Shown here one piece after another: positions 22,214-34,789 of a stretch of 64,000 nt of DNA. Origin of the DNA: Lactuca virosa (Eukaryota > Streptophyta > Magnoliopsida > Asterales > Asteraceae); contig CAKMRJ010005523.1 of the NCBI GenBank assembly GCA_928212115.1, positions 247,380,629 to 247,444,628 on the forward strand. Reading direction: 5' to 3'. Position 1 is the first letter of the stretch; every line of letters starts with the position of its first letter. The translations under genes and the position numbers were made by a program. Below the pieces are notes generated by a model that made no database searches, was not told where the DNA came from, and was given only the letters and a program-made list of their open reading frames with translations.

Positions 22214-23340
22214 TTCCAATCTCTGATTCCTAAGTTCACCCCTATAGTTGTCAAATGTCCTGATTCCATACCTCTTCCGCCAGAGATACCCCTGAACCTA
22301 AATCAATCTTCGGATTCATTCCCTGAAATCATATGTACAAGAGTTTAAATTCCAAACTCCGGTCCTCCGAACAATTGTGTCATTAAGGAAATAATTTCCG
22401 AGACACTTGGACATGACTCTAGTAAACCGGACTTCGTTTGGGCATCATTAGATAGTGATGTTGATGAAGAAATTGTATGTGATGATTCATCTGACTCATG
22501 TATCTCTAATTATTAAGTGATCTTGAAAACAACTCTAGTGCCAATTAAGCCTAAGTTTTACAATCCATCATCTGGACAAACATCCAAGTTATCATCTGAA
22601 TCTCGGAAAAAACCTTGGTTAAATAAGAAAGATGTTGTCAATCCTAAGATCGAAGGAAAAAAATGCCCTTAAGAAAGAAATTAGTCATAGAAAAATTCCA
22701 AATTCATTGACAGATCCAAAAAGAAAGTGTCTCGTACAGTTAGTACAACCATAAGGAACCACAATACATTTGCGCCTGTTAAGATTCTTAAAAGGCCATC
22801 GAATCCTTCTAGTCCGGTTGTTCAAAACAAGTTTGTCAGTCCTAATCCGAATAGGTTACCGTTGAGACTCATTCTATGAAAACCGACTCTCCTCGAACAA
22901 TTTCTTCTATACTTATTTCTAAATCTGATGGTACGATTTTCAAACTACAACAATTTCCGAAACCACATGTGCCATCAAAAGCAGCAAGCAAAGAACGGGT
23001 TGGTAAGAACACTGTTGTTCAGAAATCCTCAAAAGATTCAAAACAAAAATTTGAGTGGAAAGTAAGAAAGGTTGAAAATGCATCTGTAACTTATGCTAAC
23101 ACAATGATTCCAACAACATCTTAGAAAACTGTTGGTCTGAGAAAAGCAATGTCCAAACAACGCCTGGTTGAATACGCTTTTTGGATAAATGAAAAGACCA
23201 TGGCATTTTACTTCTTTCCAAAAGTATCTCAGAACAAACCCTCCGAAATTTTAGTTGCTCAAAAGTCACAATACAAGTTCAAAACCCATGCCAAAGTCCC
23301 TAAACCTAACTCGGAGCCTAAAAACTGCAAAACTCACTGA
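22214..23340 (+). pseudogene. Linker region between gag and protease of the Sirevirus-like element
   Basis: Serine/lysine-rich broken frames (for example 22876-23124 and 23149-23340) without a recognisable domain. Sireviruses have long, poorly conserved stretches here. No independent gene is supported. Confidence 0.5.
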
Positions 23341-25340
23341 TTTTGCAGGTACTCTGTGCTTTGAAACAAGATACAATATGGTATATTGATAGTGCTTGAT
23401 CCATGCACATGACGGGGCAGAAAGACTTTCTGTGTGATGTCAAACTCGCTCCAAATGCTGGTTACATGATGTATGGCAACAACTCAAATTCACAAATCCG
23501 AGGTTATGTCATCCTCACCAATGGCAATTTCTCTGTCTCCAATGTGGCATATGTACCTGTCCTTAAACACAACCTGATTAGTGTGGCGTAACTCACTGAT
23601 GCAAACCAAAGAGTTGAATTCTGCAAAAAGCATAGCTACGTCATGACAGAAGACCGGAAAGAATGTCTAATCAAATCTGATCGCAACAAAAATATGTATC
23701 CATTAGACATCAATATGGTCATTAAAAAGCCTCAACTTTGTCTTATATCAAAGGTCGTTCCCGATGTTAGTTGGTTATGGGATCGGATGCTCGCTCATCT
23801 AAACTTCCGATATATGAATGATCGTGTTTCGTGTGAAATGGTCCGAGGTCTGCCATTCCTCAAATTCAAAACGACCATCTCTGTGCTGCATGTGAATGTG
23901 GGAAGCAATCCAAGAAAGGTCATCATGTTATCATTGAAAAGTCAATTTAGAAACCAATAGAACTTCTTCACATTTATATTTGTGGACCCTCCAGTGTAGA
24001 AAGTCTACATCACAAAAAGTACATTCTTATGATTGTTGATGACTACACAAGGTTCACCTGGGTCTTCTTCCTTAGGCTAAAATCTGAAATAGCCTCGGAA
24101 CTCATTAATATTATCAAAGGAATTGAAGTTCTTGTCAAACTTCCTGTTAGAAGAATCCATAGTGACAATGGCCCGAAATTTACATATGTCACCATTGAGA
24201 AATTCCTCTCCAACAAAGGAATCGACCACAGTTTCTCTGCTCCCTACACTCCTCAACAGAACGGTGTGGTTGAAAAAAGAAACCGAACTCTCGTTGAAGC
24301 CGCTCGATCAATGCTAAAATTTGCTAATCTACCTCTTTATCTTTGGGCTGAAGCTATGTCCACTACCTGCTTCACTCAAAACCGAATCATCATTAATCGC
24401 CGTCTCAACATGACACCATATGAAGCCATGAATGGTCGCAAACCGAGTATCTCGTTCTTACATGTTTTCGGCTACAGATGCTTTATCAAAAACAACCATG
24501 ATCAACTCACCAAGTTTCAACCCAAAGACATTGAAGCGATATTTTTCGGATACTCAGACAAATCCAAAGCCTACGGAGTTCTGAATCGTCTAACTCGTGT
24601 ACTTGAAGAAAGCTTTGATGTCACTTTTCATGAAAACTTTGTTCGCAATTCTGGCCCAACTCATGTTACAACTAACATCATGGAGTTCGATGCTCCATCA
24701 CCAGGATCTTCAAATTCCCAAATCATCTATGAAGTCGACTTCGAAAGCCTGTTCGGACCTTTAGAAACTGCTTTTGACTTGAAATCTCGATCAAGACCGT
24801 CCTCATCAACTACAGCTCCAATTTCTCAAAAAACTTATGGTCTGATACCTACCTTTCCTCCATTTGATTCTGAACCGTTTCAACCTGCTCATGATAGGGG
24901 GAGAATGATCATCCTTCCCTTGAATCAAATGTGGATGGATTTCAAGATGCAATAGATCGATTCACTGAATCTGATCCTATTCCGAACAACAACAAAGACG
25001 ATGCTAACTTCTTTGACTTTCCGAACGATGACGGCGTCGACATATCCGGTTCAGAAGTTCAGGGGGAGCATCATCCTCAAATTCAAAATTTTCAGGTGGA
25101 ACAACTCAACCCCATTATTGATATCGGATCATTGCTGCATAGGAACTTCCAAGATTACACATCTGGACAAAGGATCATCCTCCAAATCAAGTCATCGAAA
25201 ATCTCAACGATGGTATTCAAACTCGTTCTGCTACAAACATCCAAAACGAGTGCCGCTTTCTCGACATTTATCTCAATGGTTAAACCAAAATCCATCAAGG
25301 AAGCATTAGAACATGTTGACTGGATTACAACCATGTAAGA
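23341..25340 (+). pseudogene. pol: Copia protease and integrase region
   Basis: Protease: WYIDSA followed by a stop where a serine/cysteine codon is expected (about 23396), then HMTG and NLISVA. Pre-integrase zinc region: HLNFRYMNDR at about 23800, with the distal cysteines altered. The integrase core runs from 24029: VDDYTRFTWVFFL with the first Asp, IHSDNGPKF with the second Asp, and TPQQNGVVEKRNRTLVE with the catalytic Glu. The C-terminal region follows to about 24955 (VFGYRCFI, FFGYSDKSKAY). The integrase frame of 308 codons is intact for its core, but surrounding frames are broken. Confidence 0.85.
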
Positions 25341-26765
25341 AGAATTAGCAAAATTTGATAGAAATGAATTGTGGACTCTCGTTCCTCCTCCTCAGGATCA
25401 CCCTATTGTTGGCACAAGATGGGTCTTCCGAAAGAAGCTAGATGTGTTGAGCATCAGTGCTACCGGTCGATCTAAAAGCAATTGGTGTTAGAAGGGCACA
25501 ACCTTACCCATATAGAGCATTCATCCCTCCATGACCAGACATTCGATTGCGGCACTCCATGCCATCTGCGAGGACTTGGTCGATGCCATTTTTGACCCCG
25601 CAGTCCCCCTCTCAGAAATTGCTCCCTGAGAGAATCAAACCCTCGCCACTGACTCTGATACCACTTGTTGAGCATCAGCGCTACCAGTCGATCTAAAACC
25701 AATTGGTGTTAGAAAGGGCACGACCTTACCTATATAGAGCATTCAACCCTCCAAAACCAGACATTCGATTGTGGCACTCCAGTCTATCGTGCGAGGACTT
25801 GGTCGATGCCATTTCTAACCCCCAACAAGACGACACCAGAGTTATTATCAGAAAAAAGCAAGATTGGTGGCCAAAGGATTCACTCATATCGAAGGACTTG
25901 ATTACGATGAGACTTTCGCTCTTGTTGTTCATCTTGAAGCCATCTGAATCTTTCTCGCTTATGCATCTCACAAAGGCTTTAAGGTTTAGTAAATGGACGT
26001 TAAAAGTTCCTTTCTCAATGGTGAACTAGATACCGAAGTGTATCTCTAACAGCCCCTAGTTCTGTCAATCCTTCTTATCCAAACTATTGTTACAAACTCC
26101 AAAAAGTTGTTTATGGCTTCAAGCAAGCTCCACATGCCTGGTACGAGACTCTCACTGATTTTCTTAAGCGTTCCGGTTTTCAGAGAGGAATTATTGATCC
26201 TACCCTATTCTGAAGATCAAATGGAAACCATCTCATGTTAGTCCAAATTTATGTTGACAACATCTTTTTTGGATCCACGGATTCAACGATGGTTGCTGAT
26301 TTCGCCAAGTTAATGGTTAGTCGATTCCAAATGAGCATGAATCGTGAATTAAGTTTCTTCCTTGGACTTCAAGTCAAGAAAACCAACAGAGGAATCTTTA
26401 TTCACCATAAGAAATACATTTCCGAACTTCTGAAAAATTATTCAATGGACACCTATGCCTCTGCAAAGGTTCCAATGGGTTTCGGACACAAGATCTTCTC
26501 GGACCCATCAGGTGCTGCTGTTGATCAAAAGAAGTACTGGGGAATTATTGGATCGCTAATCTACCTCACTTCAAGTCATCCGAACATCATGTTCTCAACA
26601 TGCCTATTTGCCATATTTCAAGTCAATCCGAAGATGTCGCATCTTCTGGCTGTGAAGCAAATATTCCGATATCTAAAAGGAACAAAGAGCCTTAGAATTT
26701 GGTATACAACAAATGAAATTTTCCTTCTTCAGGCATACTCCTATTCAAACTATGGAGGTCTTTAA
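25230..26765 (+). pseudogene. pol: Copia reverse transcriptase, interrupted by a TRIM
   Basis: The RT begins near KPKSIKEALEHVDW (about 25280), reaches VGTRWVFRKKLD at 25440 and is cut by the TRIM. It resumes near 25833 in a different frame. The catalytic box reads YVDNIFFGS (about 26250), with Asn replacing the second Asp of YVDD. SFFLGLQVK and YLKGTKSLRIWY follow. Besides the TRIM there are frameshifts near 25900 and 26040, so the enzyme is dead. Confidence 0.85.
25445..25827 (-). mobile_element. TRIM element (383 bp)
   Basis: Two terminal repeats, 25445-25602 (158 bp) and 25666-25827 (162 bp), flank a 63-bp centre. Each starts TGTTGAGCATC on the plus strand; the right one ends CAACA, the left one CGCA. 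On the minus strand the centre holds AGTGGTATCAGAGTC just after the right repeat, a tRNA-Met primer-binding site, and GAGAGGGGGAC just before the left one, a polypurine tract. Flanks AGATG and AGACG are a 5-bp duplication with one mismatch. No coding capacity, as expected for a terminal-repeat retrotransposon in miniature. Confidence 0.9.
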
Positions 26766-26801
26766 CTGGATAGAAAAATCACCTCAAGGGGTTGTCAATT
26801 T

Positions 26802-27221
26802 TTGGGAAGATTGGTTAGCTGGTCATCTAAGAAACAAAACTGTATTGCTCTCTCAACAGCCAAAGCAGAATACATCGTTGCTGTGAGCTGCAATTCGCAA
26901 GTTCTTTGGATGAAATCTCAGCTTTTGGACTATGGTTATCGTTTTCAACAAATTCCAATCTATTGTGACTCTCAAAGTGCAATTGCGATTTCTCACAATC
27001 CAATTCAGCACACCATGACGAAGCACATTGATATTCAGTACCATTTCATTCAAGATCATGTTTTAAAAGGAAAGATCAAACTTATTTTTGTTCCATCTGG
27101 CGATGAAATTGTTGATGTATTTACTAAGGCATTAGAAGAAACCAAATTTAATGGGTTTCTGAAGAAAATGGGTATGATGATGCTTGATCCACAATTCTTC
27201 CAAGAGGCTTGTACTCTCTGA
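26802..27221 (+). pseudogene. pol: Copia RNase H
   Basis: This removes RNA from the RNA/DNA hybrid during reverse transcription. The 139-codon frame includes SWSSKKQNCIALSTAKAEY (catalytic Glu region), IYCDSQSAIAI (Asp), and the end motif KHIDIQYHFI...VDVFTKAL. It is separated from RT by a frameshift and stop near 26764. Confidence 0.85.
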
Positions 27222-27990
27222 TGGAAACATCAGAAAGTGAAATAATTCCGAAGTCAAAATCATTTCACCTCGGAATTGTTTCCTCTCGGAAAATATAGGA
27301 TCATTTCACGCGTCTTTTTGTCTAACCCCTTCTTCTAGTTTTTAAGTTGTATATCTTTCCTTGTCTTTTGAAGCTCTTGACCAATATAGTTACATTAGTG
27401 TTCTTGCATTAATCTCATCTCGAAATTTATTTCAAAATCAAGTGTTATGAAGTTCACCTCGGAATTCAAATCTGAAATGGTAATGTACGTTCATGTCTTG
27501 GAATCTAAATCTCTTGAAGATGGTCCTCTAAGATCTTCATACATTTTAGATCTGATATTTAGTCAAAGATTGTGCCATCATGAACCATATACCATGTACT
27601 AATGATATGTTTATATTCTTTCCGAAGTATCTTATGACGTCTCGTCTCGGAATCCAATTGTTCCGTGATCCATAGTTGTAAAAAGAATTTCAAAGGTTTT
27701 CGTTAAAGTTGTTTTTTAATCCGAAACGTTTTCTCAATTAAATTAATGGTAATTTTTCTTGATGATTATCCTTTAATTCTCAACAAATGTGCTTTGGAAC
27801 ACGTTTCTATAAAGTGCATGTCAACTCAAAATGTTCCTAAAATCTCCAAACCTACAACTAAGAAGAAATCATCCAAAGGTTCCGCTTCTTCGTCATGAAC
27901 TGAAGCGATTCTCATAGAAACAACCCAACTCTTCTCTCTAGATCCCATGGAGTACGATGAATCCTTCGAGTGATGATCGAGTTCATCTCT
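27222..27990 (+). other. Non-coding stretch after RNase H of the Sirevirus-like element
   Basis: AT-rich with repeated TCGGAA(T) words. No gene supported. A short frame near 27945 (MEYDESFE) may be the start of the extra 3' region cut by the LTR insertion at 27991. Confidence 0.4.
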
Positions 27991-30235
27991 TGCGACATCC
28001 ACATTTTCACGGCCAGAAAAGACCGTTTTGTTTATGCTTTGAAAATCAGAGTATCCTTTTAAAGAAATATGTTGCGGAATTTGTTCCCAAAAATATGATA
28101 AATAATTTATCAAAGCATTTCCGAAGAAATGTATTTTCATTATATTAAAAACCTCGGGATGTCATTTTCAATACAGATCAAAAGCATAAACATAAGCAAC
28201 ATAGGCCTTACATCATCTATTTATTCTAGTAGCCTATAACCCATTGATCTCTCATCAGATCATCACTCCTGTGCTCTCTTGCTACTACCTGTATACAAGA
28301 AATGAAGTGGGCCAGGCTTGGGAGCCTGGTGAACACATAGGGTTTTCAACCCACAATAATTAAGTTTATTAATTTCATCAAATAAATAAACCCGATTACC
28401 CCTCCCGTTATCCTCACTTTTTGTCCCTAAAGCATCTAAAGTAAGGGACCTAGCCTAAGGATTTTCATTAGGATGACAACACTGCTTAGGGGATTCCTCA
28501 GCAATTCATGTCAAATAAGGCAACCATGAGGGGGATGGAGTACATCTGGTGAGCACTTAGTTCAAAAGCACATACAGTTTAAATCTTAAACATCTAGGCC
28601 TCTAGATGACTGGATCATCTTCAACATCTAGGCCTCTCCTCAATTTTATTTCCTCTTTCATCATCTATTTCATCTACCCATCCTTACCCATCATAATCAT
28701 AGGTATAAAATACATATACAGTTTAAATCAAGTAAAACATGTATATTTTGTTCATCCAACATAAATATCAAGTACACAGATAATATGCATACATAGCACG
28801 TAATTTATATTAAATAGTTCATATCTATGTGTAAGATGAAAGTAACTATGCACTCACTTGTTAATGTGATGATTCCAAACTCGAGCAGCGCTTCGCTTCT
28901 AATGATTCTATTTTCCTGCGATGAAACCTAGTATCATTACCGCTAGATTTTAGTCTAATATTTATTGCGACTATTTACGAGCGATATTATTTTATAAGTG
29001 TTAAACAATACTTTTCAACTCCTATGTACAGACAGGGGCCATACATGAAACATCGGAGGGCATGACCATTTTGGCATTATAGCACTTCTGAAATCCAACA
29101 ACCCTATGCGGCCCTTCAAACCAGATTCCCCATACCGCGAGTACTTAAAAGATATTATAACAACACTTTATATATTTCATTTTATAATATATATTGTTTA
29201 TAAGTTCAAAATAACGATAATAAACTTAAAAGTGAGCTATACTTAAAGTAGGGTAAGCATAACTCACTTACCGGGAGGTTTGGCTAGGAACCGGGCTCTG
29301 CGGGGGCAGAACTTCCGAGCCGAAAGCTCTTCTTCTCGGAGCGTTCTAGCTCTCCAGGATTCTCCTCTTAGCACTTGGGAAGTACTAAGGCTTGGGAGGG
29401 GTTTAGAGAGATGTGTGTGAGAGAGAGAGAGAGAGAGAATGGGAGAGGTGTGAAGGAAATGGAAGATTTGCACCTCTATTTATAGGCTGGGAAATGGCCC
29501 AACACAGCGAGTTCTGAGCCTGAAACTCGCTGTGTTGAGTGCCAAGTGTCACCATCTGGTGACAAGGCGTGGGGAGGAAGCAATGGTCAGGATTTTGCCA
29601 TGTGTCACTCGCAGATTATTCCAAAAACCAATTATCTTCTAAAATACGTAACTTTCACATACTAGCTCTGTCTTTGACGTTCTTTATATCTACGCGTAGG
29701 CGGCAACGTGATCTACAACTTTCGTTTAGACTCTGTTGGCTAATTTTGACTTTATTTTTAAAGTTATATTTTAACAGGCTTAGCCAGACAATGTCCGTTA
29801 AAATTCCATAACTTTGTCATCCGACGTCCGTTTTCGTCTGTCTTTATATCGTTGAGCTCCTATTAATGAGATCTTCAATTCTCATTTAGGTTGTGTCGGC
29901 TAGAAATCGATTGATCTAAAATTTGAATTCCGGGCTGCATACTACTATGCCAAATCTTAGAAAAATCATAACTTCCTCATACAAAGTCAGAGTTGGACGT
30001 TCTTTTTATGCACGCTCTCGGTTTAACGTATACTACAAATTTCGTTTAGATCGCTAAGGCTAAAAAGTTTTTTTTATCGCAAACTCACTTTTTATGTCAC
30101 ACAGCGTCGTGTCGGTTTTGTCGCGAAACTTCGACAGGTCATAACTTCTTCGTTATAAGTCGGATTTCAACGTTCCTTATATCCATGAAATCCTTGTTAC
30201 CACTACTTCAACTTTCTTAATAGATATTGGGTCCA
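27991..30235 (-). mobile_element. Reverse D-family LTR (D3), diverged
   Basis: The plus-strand start TGCGACATCC matches the inverted end of D1/D2 (TGTGACATCC). Homology continues through CGGCCAGAAAAGACCG and the AGAGATCAATGGG block to a region matching D2 near 50660. The other end is diverged, and I place it at about 30235 with low precision. Flanks TCTCT and TCTAG are only a partial duplication. Minus-strand features are a TATA (CTATTTATAGG, 29476-29486), the inverted repeat ACACAGCGAGTT...AACTCGCTGTGTT (about 29504-29538) upstream of it, a CT run after it, donor CCCG|GTAAGT at 29271 and acceptor TATACAG|G at 28289. Confidence 0.75.
28289..29271 (-). other. Putative leader intron inside LTR D3
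   Basis: Minus-strand donor CCCG|GTAAGTGAG and acceptor TTGTATACAG|G, 983 bp. A perfect 7-bp hairpin CCAGGCT-loop-AGCCTGG (28312-28329) sits about 20 nt before the acceptor, where other families have the CACTAAGC hairpin. Confidence 0.45.
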
Positions 30236-30251
30236 TCTAGAGACTTCGATT

Positions 30252-33234
30252 GTGTATGACCCCACACAATTTGCTCCAGTGTCGGATGAGCAGCCCACGG
30301 ATGAGAGCAAAACAGTCTCTACTGGTGGCCGAAGGAAGAAAATAGACAAACGAAAGGGATCACCCTCAAAAGCTATAACCAAAAAGAGAACCAAATTCAG
30401 TGGTTCCACTCAAAAGGAATCACATGTTGACTTTCTGTTTGACTCTGGAGCTCAGTTAACCCCACCCATCCACTCTTCCGAAGTACCCTTCGGAGTTTCA
30501 ATATCACACGCACACACACACGGGGAGTCTGTACACAATCCAACCACATCTTCCCAAAAAGATGGTGCAGTATATAGTTACTTGAAGCCCCCTGGAACAC
30601 ACCCATGAGTCTTTTTGGATATCCCAACTTCTTATACACATGCACAATCTAGGGCCCCTGCCTTGGATTCCAAACTTTCGGAAGTTGGAGTTGTCCATCT
30701 TACGTCCAGAGCTTCAACTAGTCTGATACATGGTTCAGGTAATGGATGACCAGGAACTTCTGATGAACAATGGTCTGATTTTGTAGACAGGGCTCACACA
30801 CGTCATCTAGAGCTAACAAGATCCCATGTGGAGTACACGCTTATGTCCATGTGTCACAGTGCCATTCAAAGCAATTTGACATTCTCCATTCCTACAGATG
30901 AAGAAACAGATCAAGAGTTTACCTCTTCCAAACCAGCCCAGACTGCACCCACAGGAGATGTTCCCGATCCAACAATTGTTTCGGATGATCCTCCTCTGAA
31001 GTTTACAAGTGAATAAACTCCACAACTTCTCTCCAATGAAGAACATTCTAATAATGTCATGATCGATGAATATAGCACATCTGCTCATGCTCTTCCAACT
31101 CTTACAACATTCAAGTCATTGCAGAAACCCTCCTCTTCCAAGCACGTATACGATTTCGGCCTTTCCTCATCCTCCTCGGAACAAGAAGAAGAAATACAAG
31201 TTGATGCCAATGCTCAAGGAGTTCAAGGAAATAAAGCCTAAACCAATCTTGCTTAAAATCCCTCTCCTTCCGAACCACATGATGTTAATGATGGTGATGA
31301 TAATGATAGCAAGTCTGAGAGTTATACCTCGGACACCGGCTCTTCGGACAAACATCGCAGATCCGTTTGCCCTAGTAGAACTCCAAGACAATGTGGCTAG
31401 TGTTGTCTCCAAAGTTGCTTCACTTGACAAGACTATAGCTCAACTCGACTCTAAGCTCGATCAGAAGGTCACCAACCTCGACTCCAAACTTGAACTCATT
31501 CTTAAATCTCTCTCCAAGATCAAAGAAGCTGGCCCCGCAGAACTTGATAGAGCAAATCAACTTGATCAGCTTATTTCTCTCTGATTTAAGTATACTTTGG
31601 AGGAAGTCGGAAAAATACAACGATAGCCTTGATCACCACATCTCCACCACTACTACAATGCTCGAGATTCATGATGATATGATCAATACCACCAATGAAC
31701 TGATCAAACAAACCCATACTCATCATGAAAAACAAATCCAAAGGTTGGAGAAGGAGATTCGGAAGAAGGATGAAATGAATCTAATAATGCAACATGTCCT
31801 TATCACGCTACTCCAAGCATGTTGGAAGATTGTTGATGTTCCGAACAATAAGTTTGATGAAATGCTCTCGATTTTGGGCTCACTATTTGATCACCTCAAA
31901 GCTGAATCCCCCACTGTTGAAGCCTACGATGCTCTCTCTAAACAATTAACATGAGTTTTCAGAGAGTGTTCGAATGTTTAACCGAATTTCAAGCCACTGC
32001 CATACTTGCATTAGATGTTAAGCCTTCCGACGCAAGAGGGGGAGAAGGACCAAGTCACAGAGATAAAACAATCCAATGGAAGCATGCCTCGGAATTCACT
32101 CTCCGAGATGAATCCAATGAAGATGAATTAATCGAGGTTGATTCCATGGAACCTCTTGAAAAAGATGATGAAGGAGATGAACACATAATTGAAAATGCTA
32201 TTCTAGGACTTCAAGCTAGCAGGGAACAACCAATCAAGTTTCTCTCGGAAGAAGAAAATAGGATATGGTCTGCTGTCTCTTGGCCATCATCCTTGGCAGA
32301 TGTGCTTAAAAGAAGTCATGAAATGGCGAAGATCAAAACAAAATTGACTGTTGACGCCTTCCGAGCTACACAATCCATGTTGCTACCAATCCCATCTTCG
32401 AGAATAGTTCTGATCGATGAAGTTTCTCCAACCTGGAAACCGGAGGATCTCCCTGAAGAGTCCCTAATTACTCCTCTTCCTGAATACATCATCTCCTAAC
32501 CAGTACAACAAGTCATTGCTGACTTAAACGAGACACCACAAGACAAAGGGAAGAAAATTGTTTTTGAACCTAACAGCCCAGTGAGGACGTTCAGAAAGTC
32601 TGAGGGCTGGTCGTAAGAGCAGATAGATCAAGCACTGGAAGAAAGCATCAGTATTCAAGCCTTGAAAGACAATCCGAATACATTTCTAGGCATATCTCCT
32701 CTCTACCGAGAAGGGACTATTCACAACATCAATATTGTCCCTTTCATGTACTTCGATCTTCCAACACAGGATTTCGACCAAATTGATCTTCCAATCTCTC
32801 CACACGGAAAATTCTACATCAAATTCGCTCCTCTTCATCCGCATGATGATCCACAAACTATCATTAGGACAGAGCGAGAGAGATTGAGAAATTTCTACTC
32901 TTTTAACACACGTCCTCAAAAAGAAGTGTGGTCTCGGAAGCAGATCACCAAGATCGTTAGTTTCGGAAACAAGGTTCAAAGTAAATTTGATCTCAACTAC
33001 ATGTTGTATAGATACTACATCTCTCGTAACAAAGAAGCAACTCTCACTATCACGAATTTTGACTTTCCATCTATTAATCCCAATGACATTCTCACAATCG
33101 TTGATCACATTCGAGATCTCCAAATGAATCATTCAAGCATCGGAGCTTACAGTGCTGCCATGATCTTCTTGAAGGACTATGTATCTGAATTTTGCAAGTC
33201 TGACATTCAGTTTGCACACTTGTTCATAACATAA
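30252..33234 (+). pseudogene. Extra 3' region of the Sirevirus-like element (env-like position)
   Basis: Sireviruses often carry an additional frame after pol, sometimes called env-like; its function is not established. Broken frames here show a basic N-terminal piece (30252-30608), heptad-like repeats (LDKTIAQLDSKLDQKV at about 31420-31470, and about 31610-31790), an acidic part (31951-32499) and a C-terminal piece of 190 codons (32662-33234). I see no signal peptide or clear membrane segment, so an envelope role is not supported by this sequence. At least four frameshifts or stops separate the pieces. Confidence 0.55.
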
Positions 33235-33569
33235 AAATTGTTGGCGAAAATCACTTATAAACTGCCTGAAGCTCAAATTTTGGCAGAAGGACCATTGAAA
33301 AACCTGAACTTGGATACGTCTATCTCAAGAAGAAGACCAACCAAAAAGAATTTTTTCGAGTTCTTGACAAACATCTTCTTCCTTTAAATATCCTTCAAAA
33401 TTTCATCGCCAATGCTGCTAAAAGTGAAGCTCCTGAACATGTGAAGAAGAAGTTCACTGATCACCTTAAATGGTATCTGGAAGTCCAGAGCTGGCTGCAC
33501 AGCTCTTACCTTTTGTATTTGAAGAAGCCAACTAGGTTGATTGATTGCTAAGTTCACTTAGGGGGAGAT
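33235..33569 (+). other. 3' untranslated part and polypurine tract of the Sirevirus-like element
   Basis: Residual coding-like sequence (LGYVYLKKKTNQ near 33310) gives way to TTAGGGGGAGA at 33558-33568, directly before the 3' LTR. The same tract, inverted, occurs at 62581-62595 in the second Sirevirus-like element. Confidence 0.65.
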
Positions 33570-34194
33570 TGTTAATGCATAAAAAGTGAACCTCTAGCAA
33601 TCCGAACCAAAAGAAGATCCGAAGTCAACCTTCAATCCGAGATGTGAAGATGTTCTGAAGCTTATCCGGTTCCGAAATGAAGTAGTTTCCGAGATTAGTA
33701 TTTTGATGTGATTGAGTATGTACAAGCATTTAATGTTTTTTGTCTTTTATTGATGGAACAGTTCTTAGGACCAAATCAAGTAAATCTTTTAAGTGTCATA
33801 ATTTTCAAACACTTAGTATTATCTAGTCCTTAGAATGTTCTCTCGGTTTGTACTATGTCTCTCCTTTACTATTGAAGGAGTTGATGTTTCATCGTTTGTA
33901 TATGTGAAAATAGCAAATAATCAGATTATTCTCTTCACATCAATTTTAAACTCTCTTGCAAGTCCAACTTCTTTCACATACATTCTATTTGTTCTTAAAT
34001 TGACTTTACTTTGTTTATACTCATCTTACTTTACTTAGAATTTTTATCGAACACTTTGTTGAATCTTATCTTCAAGTCTCGAATGGTTTACCAGACTAGA
34101 CTAGACCAACTTATTAGAAGCATACATTGATCTTAAAGGTTAATTCAAGGTTTGAGTTTCAAACCTTGTATGCGCATTGAATATTGTTCTCACA
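33570..34194 (+). mobile_element. 3' LTR of the Sirevirus-like element (625 bp)
   Basis: It starts TGTTAATGCATAAAAAGTG after the polypurine tract and ends ATTGTTCTCACA. From 33776 it matches the truncated 5' LTR. The right flank TACGTTTCTTCAGAAATG is the interior of a D-family LTR. Confidence 0.9.
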
Positions 34195-34339
34195 TACGTT
34201 TCTTCAGAAATGTTTTGATAATACCATTATCATGTTTTTGGGAACAAATTCTACAATATTATTCCTTTAAGGATACTCTAATTTCAAAATAAGCATAAAT
34301 AAATTGGTCTTTTCTGGCCGTGAAATTGGGGACGTCACA
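34195..34339 (+). mobile_element. Distal end of the 5' LTR (D4) of gypsy element G2
   Basis: 145 bp matching the last part of D1 and D2 and ending GACGTCACA, followed by the primer-binding site. The rest of this LTR is missing, lost with the left end of the copia element that had inserted in it. Confidence 0.85.
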
Positions 34340-34341
34340 GT

Positions 34342-34353
34342 TGGTATCAGAGC
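34342..34353 (+). other. Primer-binding site of element G2
   Basis: TGGTATCAGAGC, the perfect tRNA-Met type site, two bases after the LTR end. Confidence 0.9.
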
Positions 34354-34780
34354 ATTAATTTAAGCGAACTAGGAATATTATAGGATTTCTAGACTTAAAC
34401 TTAGAATGCTAAGCGATGATCATGAGATGATTGTCTTCTATATTTAGGAAGTATGACTAAATAGACACTAGCACTAGCTTATTCTAGGAAAGATGCATAA
34501 AATTGCTTTTATGTGCTAATTGATTTAGATGATGCCCTTAGATTCTTTAGGATGTTCGGATCTATGGTCTATTGCTGATCGGATCTGGAAATTTATGTAT
34601 TCAGGTTTCTAAACGTATAAGTACATTATTAGAAGTAGCATATAATATTTCGGAGTGATAAGAAGGATTATACGTCTATCGTCTATAGAATCTTTCTCTA
34701 TATATATTCTCGTCACTATACAATTAATTTATGCTTTGATGTATAGAACGTCATCATTAGAATACGTAGTGGATTAGGAA
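34354..34780 (+). other. Untranslated leader of element G2
   Basis: AT-rich non-coding DNA between primer-binding site and gag. No feature seen. Confidence 0.5.
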
Positions 34781-34789
34781 AAGTCAATA

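Larger units (their letters stand above)
19700..34194 (+). mobile_element. Sirevirus-like Ty1/copia element, 5'-truncated, with nested insertions
   Basis: The order is LTR, primer-binding site, gag with CCHC knuckle, protease, integrase, reverse transcriptase, RNase H, a long extra region with coiled-coil frames, polypurine tract and LTR. This is the layout of the Sirevirus (SIRE/Maximus) lineage. It is interrupted by a TRIM (25445-25827) and a reverse D-family LTR (27991-about 30235). The first roughly 205 bp of the 5' LTR are missing. The element had inserted into the 5' LTR of gypsy element G2, since the rest of that LTR (34195-34339) follows directly. Confidence 0.85.

Noticed and set aside
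30252..33234. True envelope gene in the Sirevirus-like element
   Set aside because: No signal peptide, membrane segment or fusion-like region is visible; only position and coiled-coil character match the so-called env-like frames.
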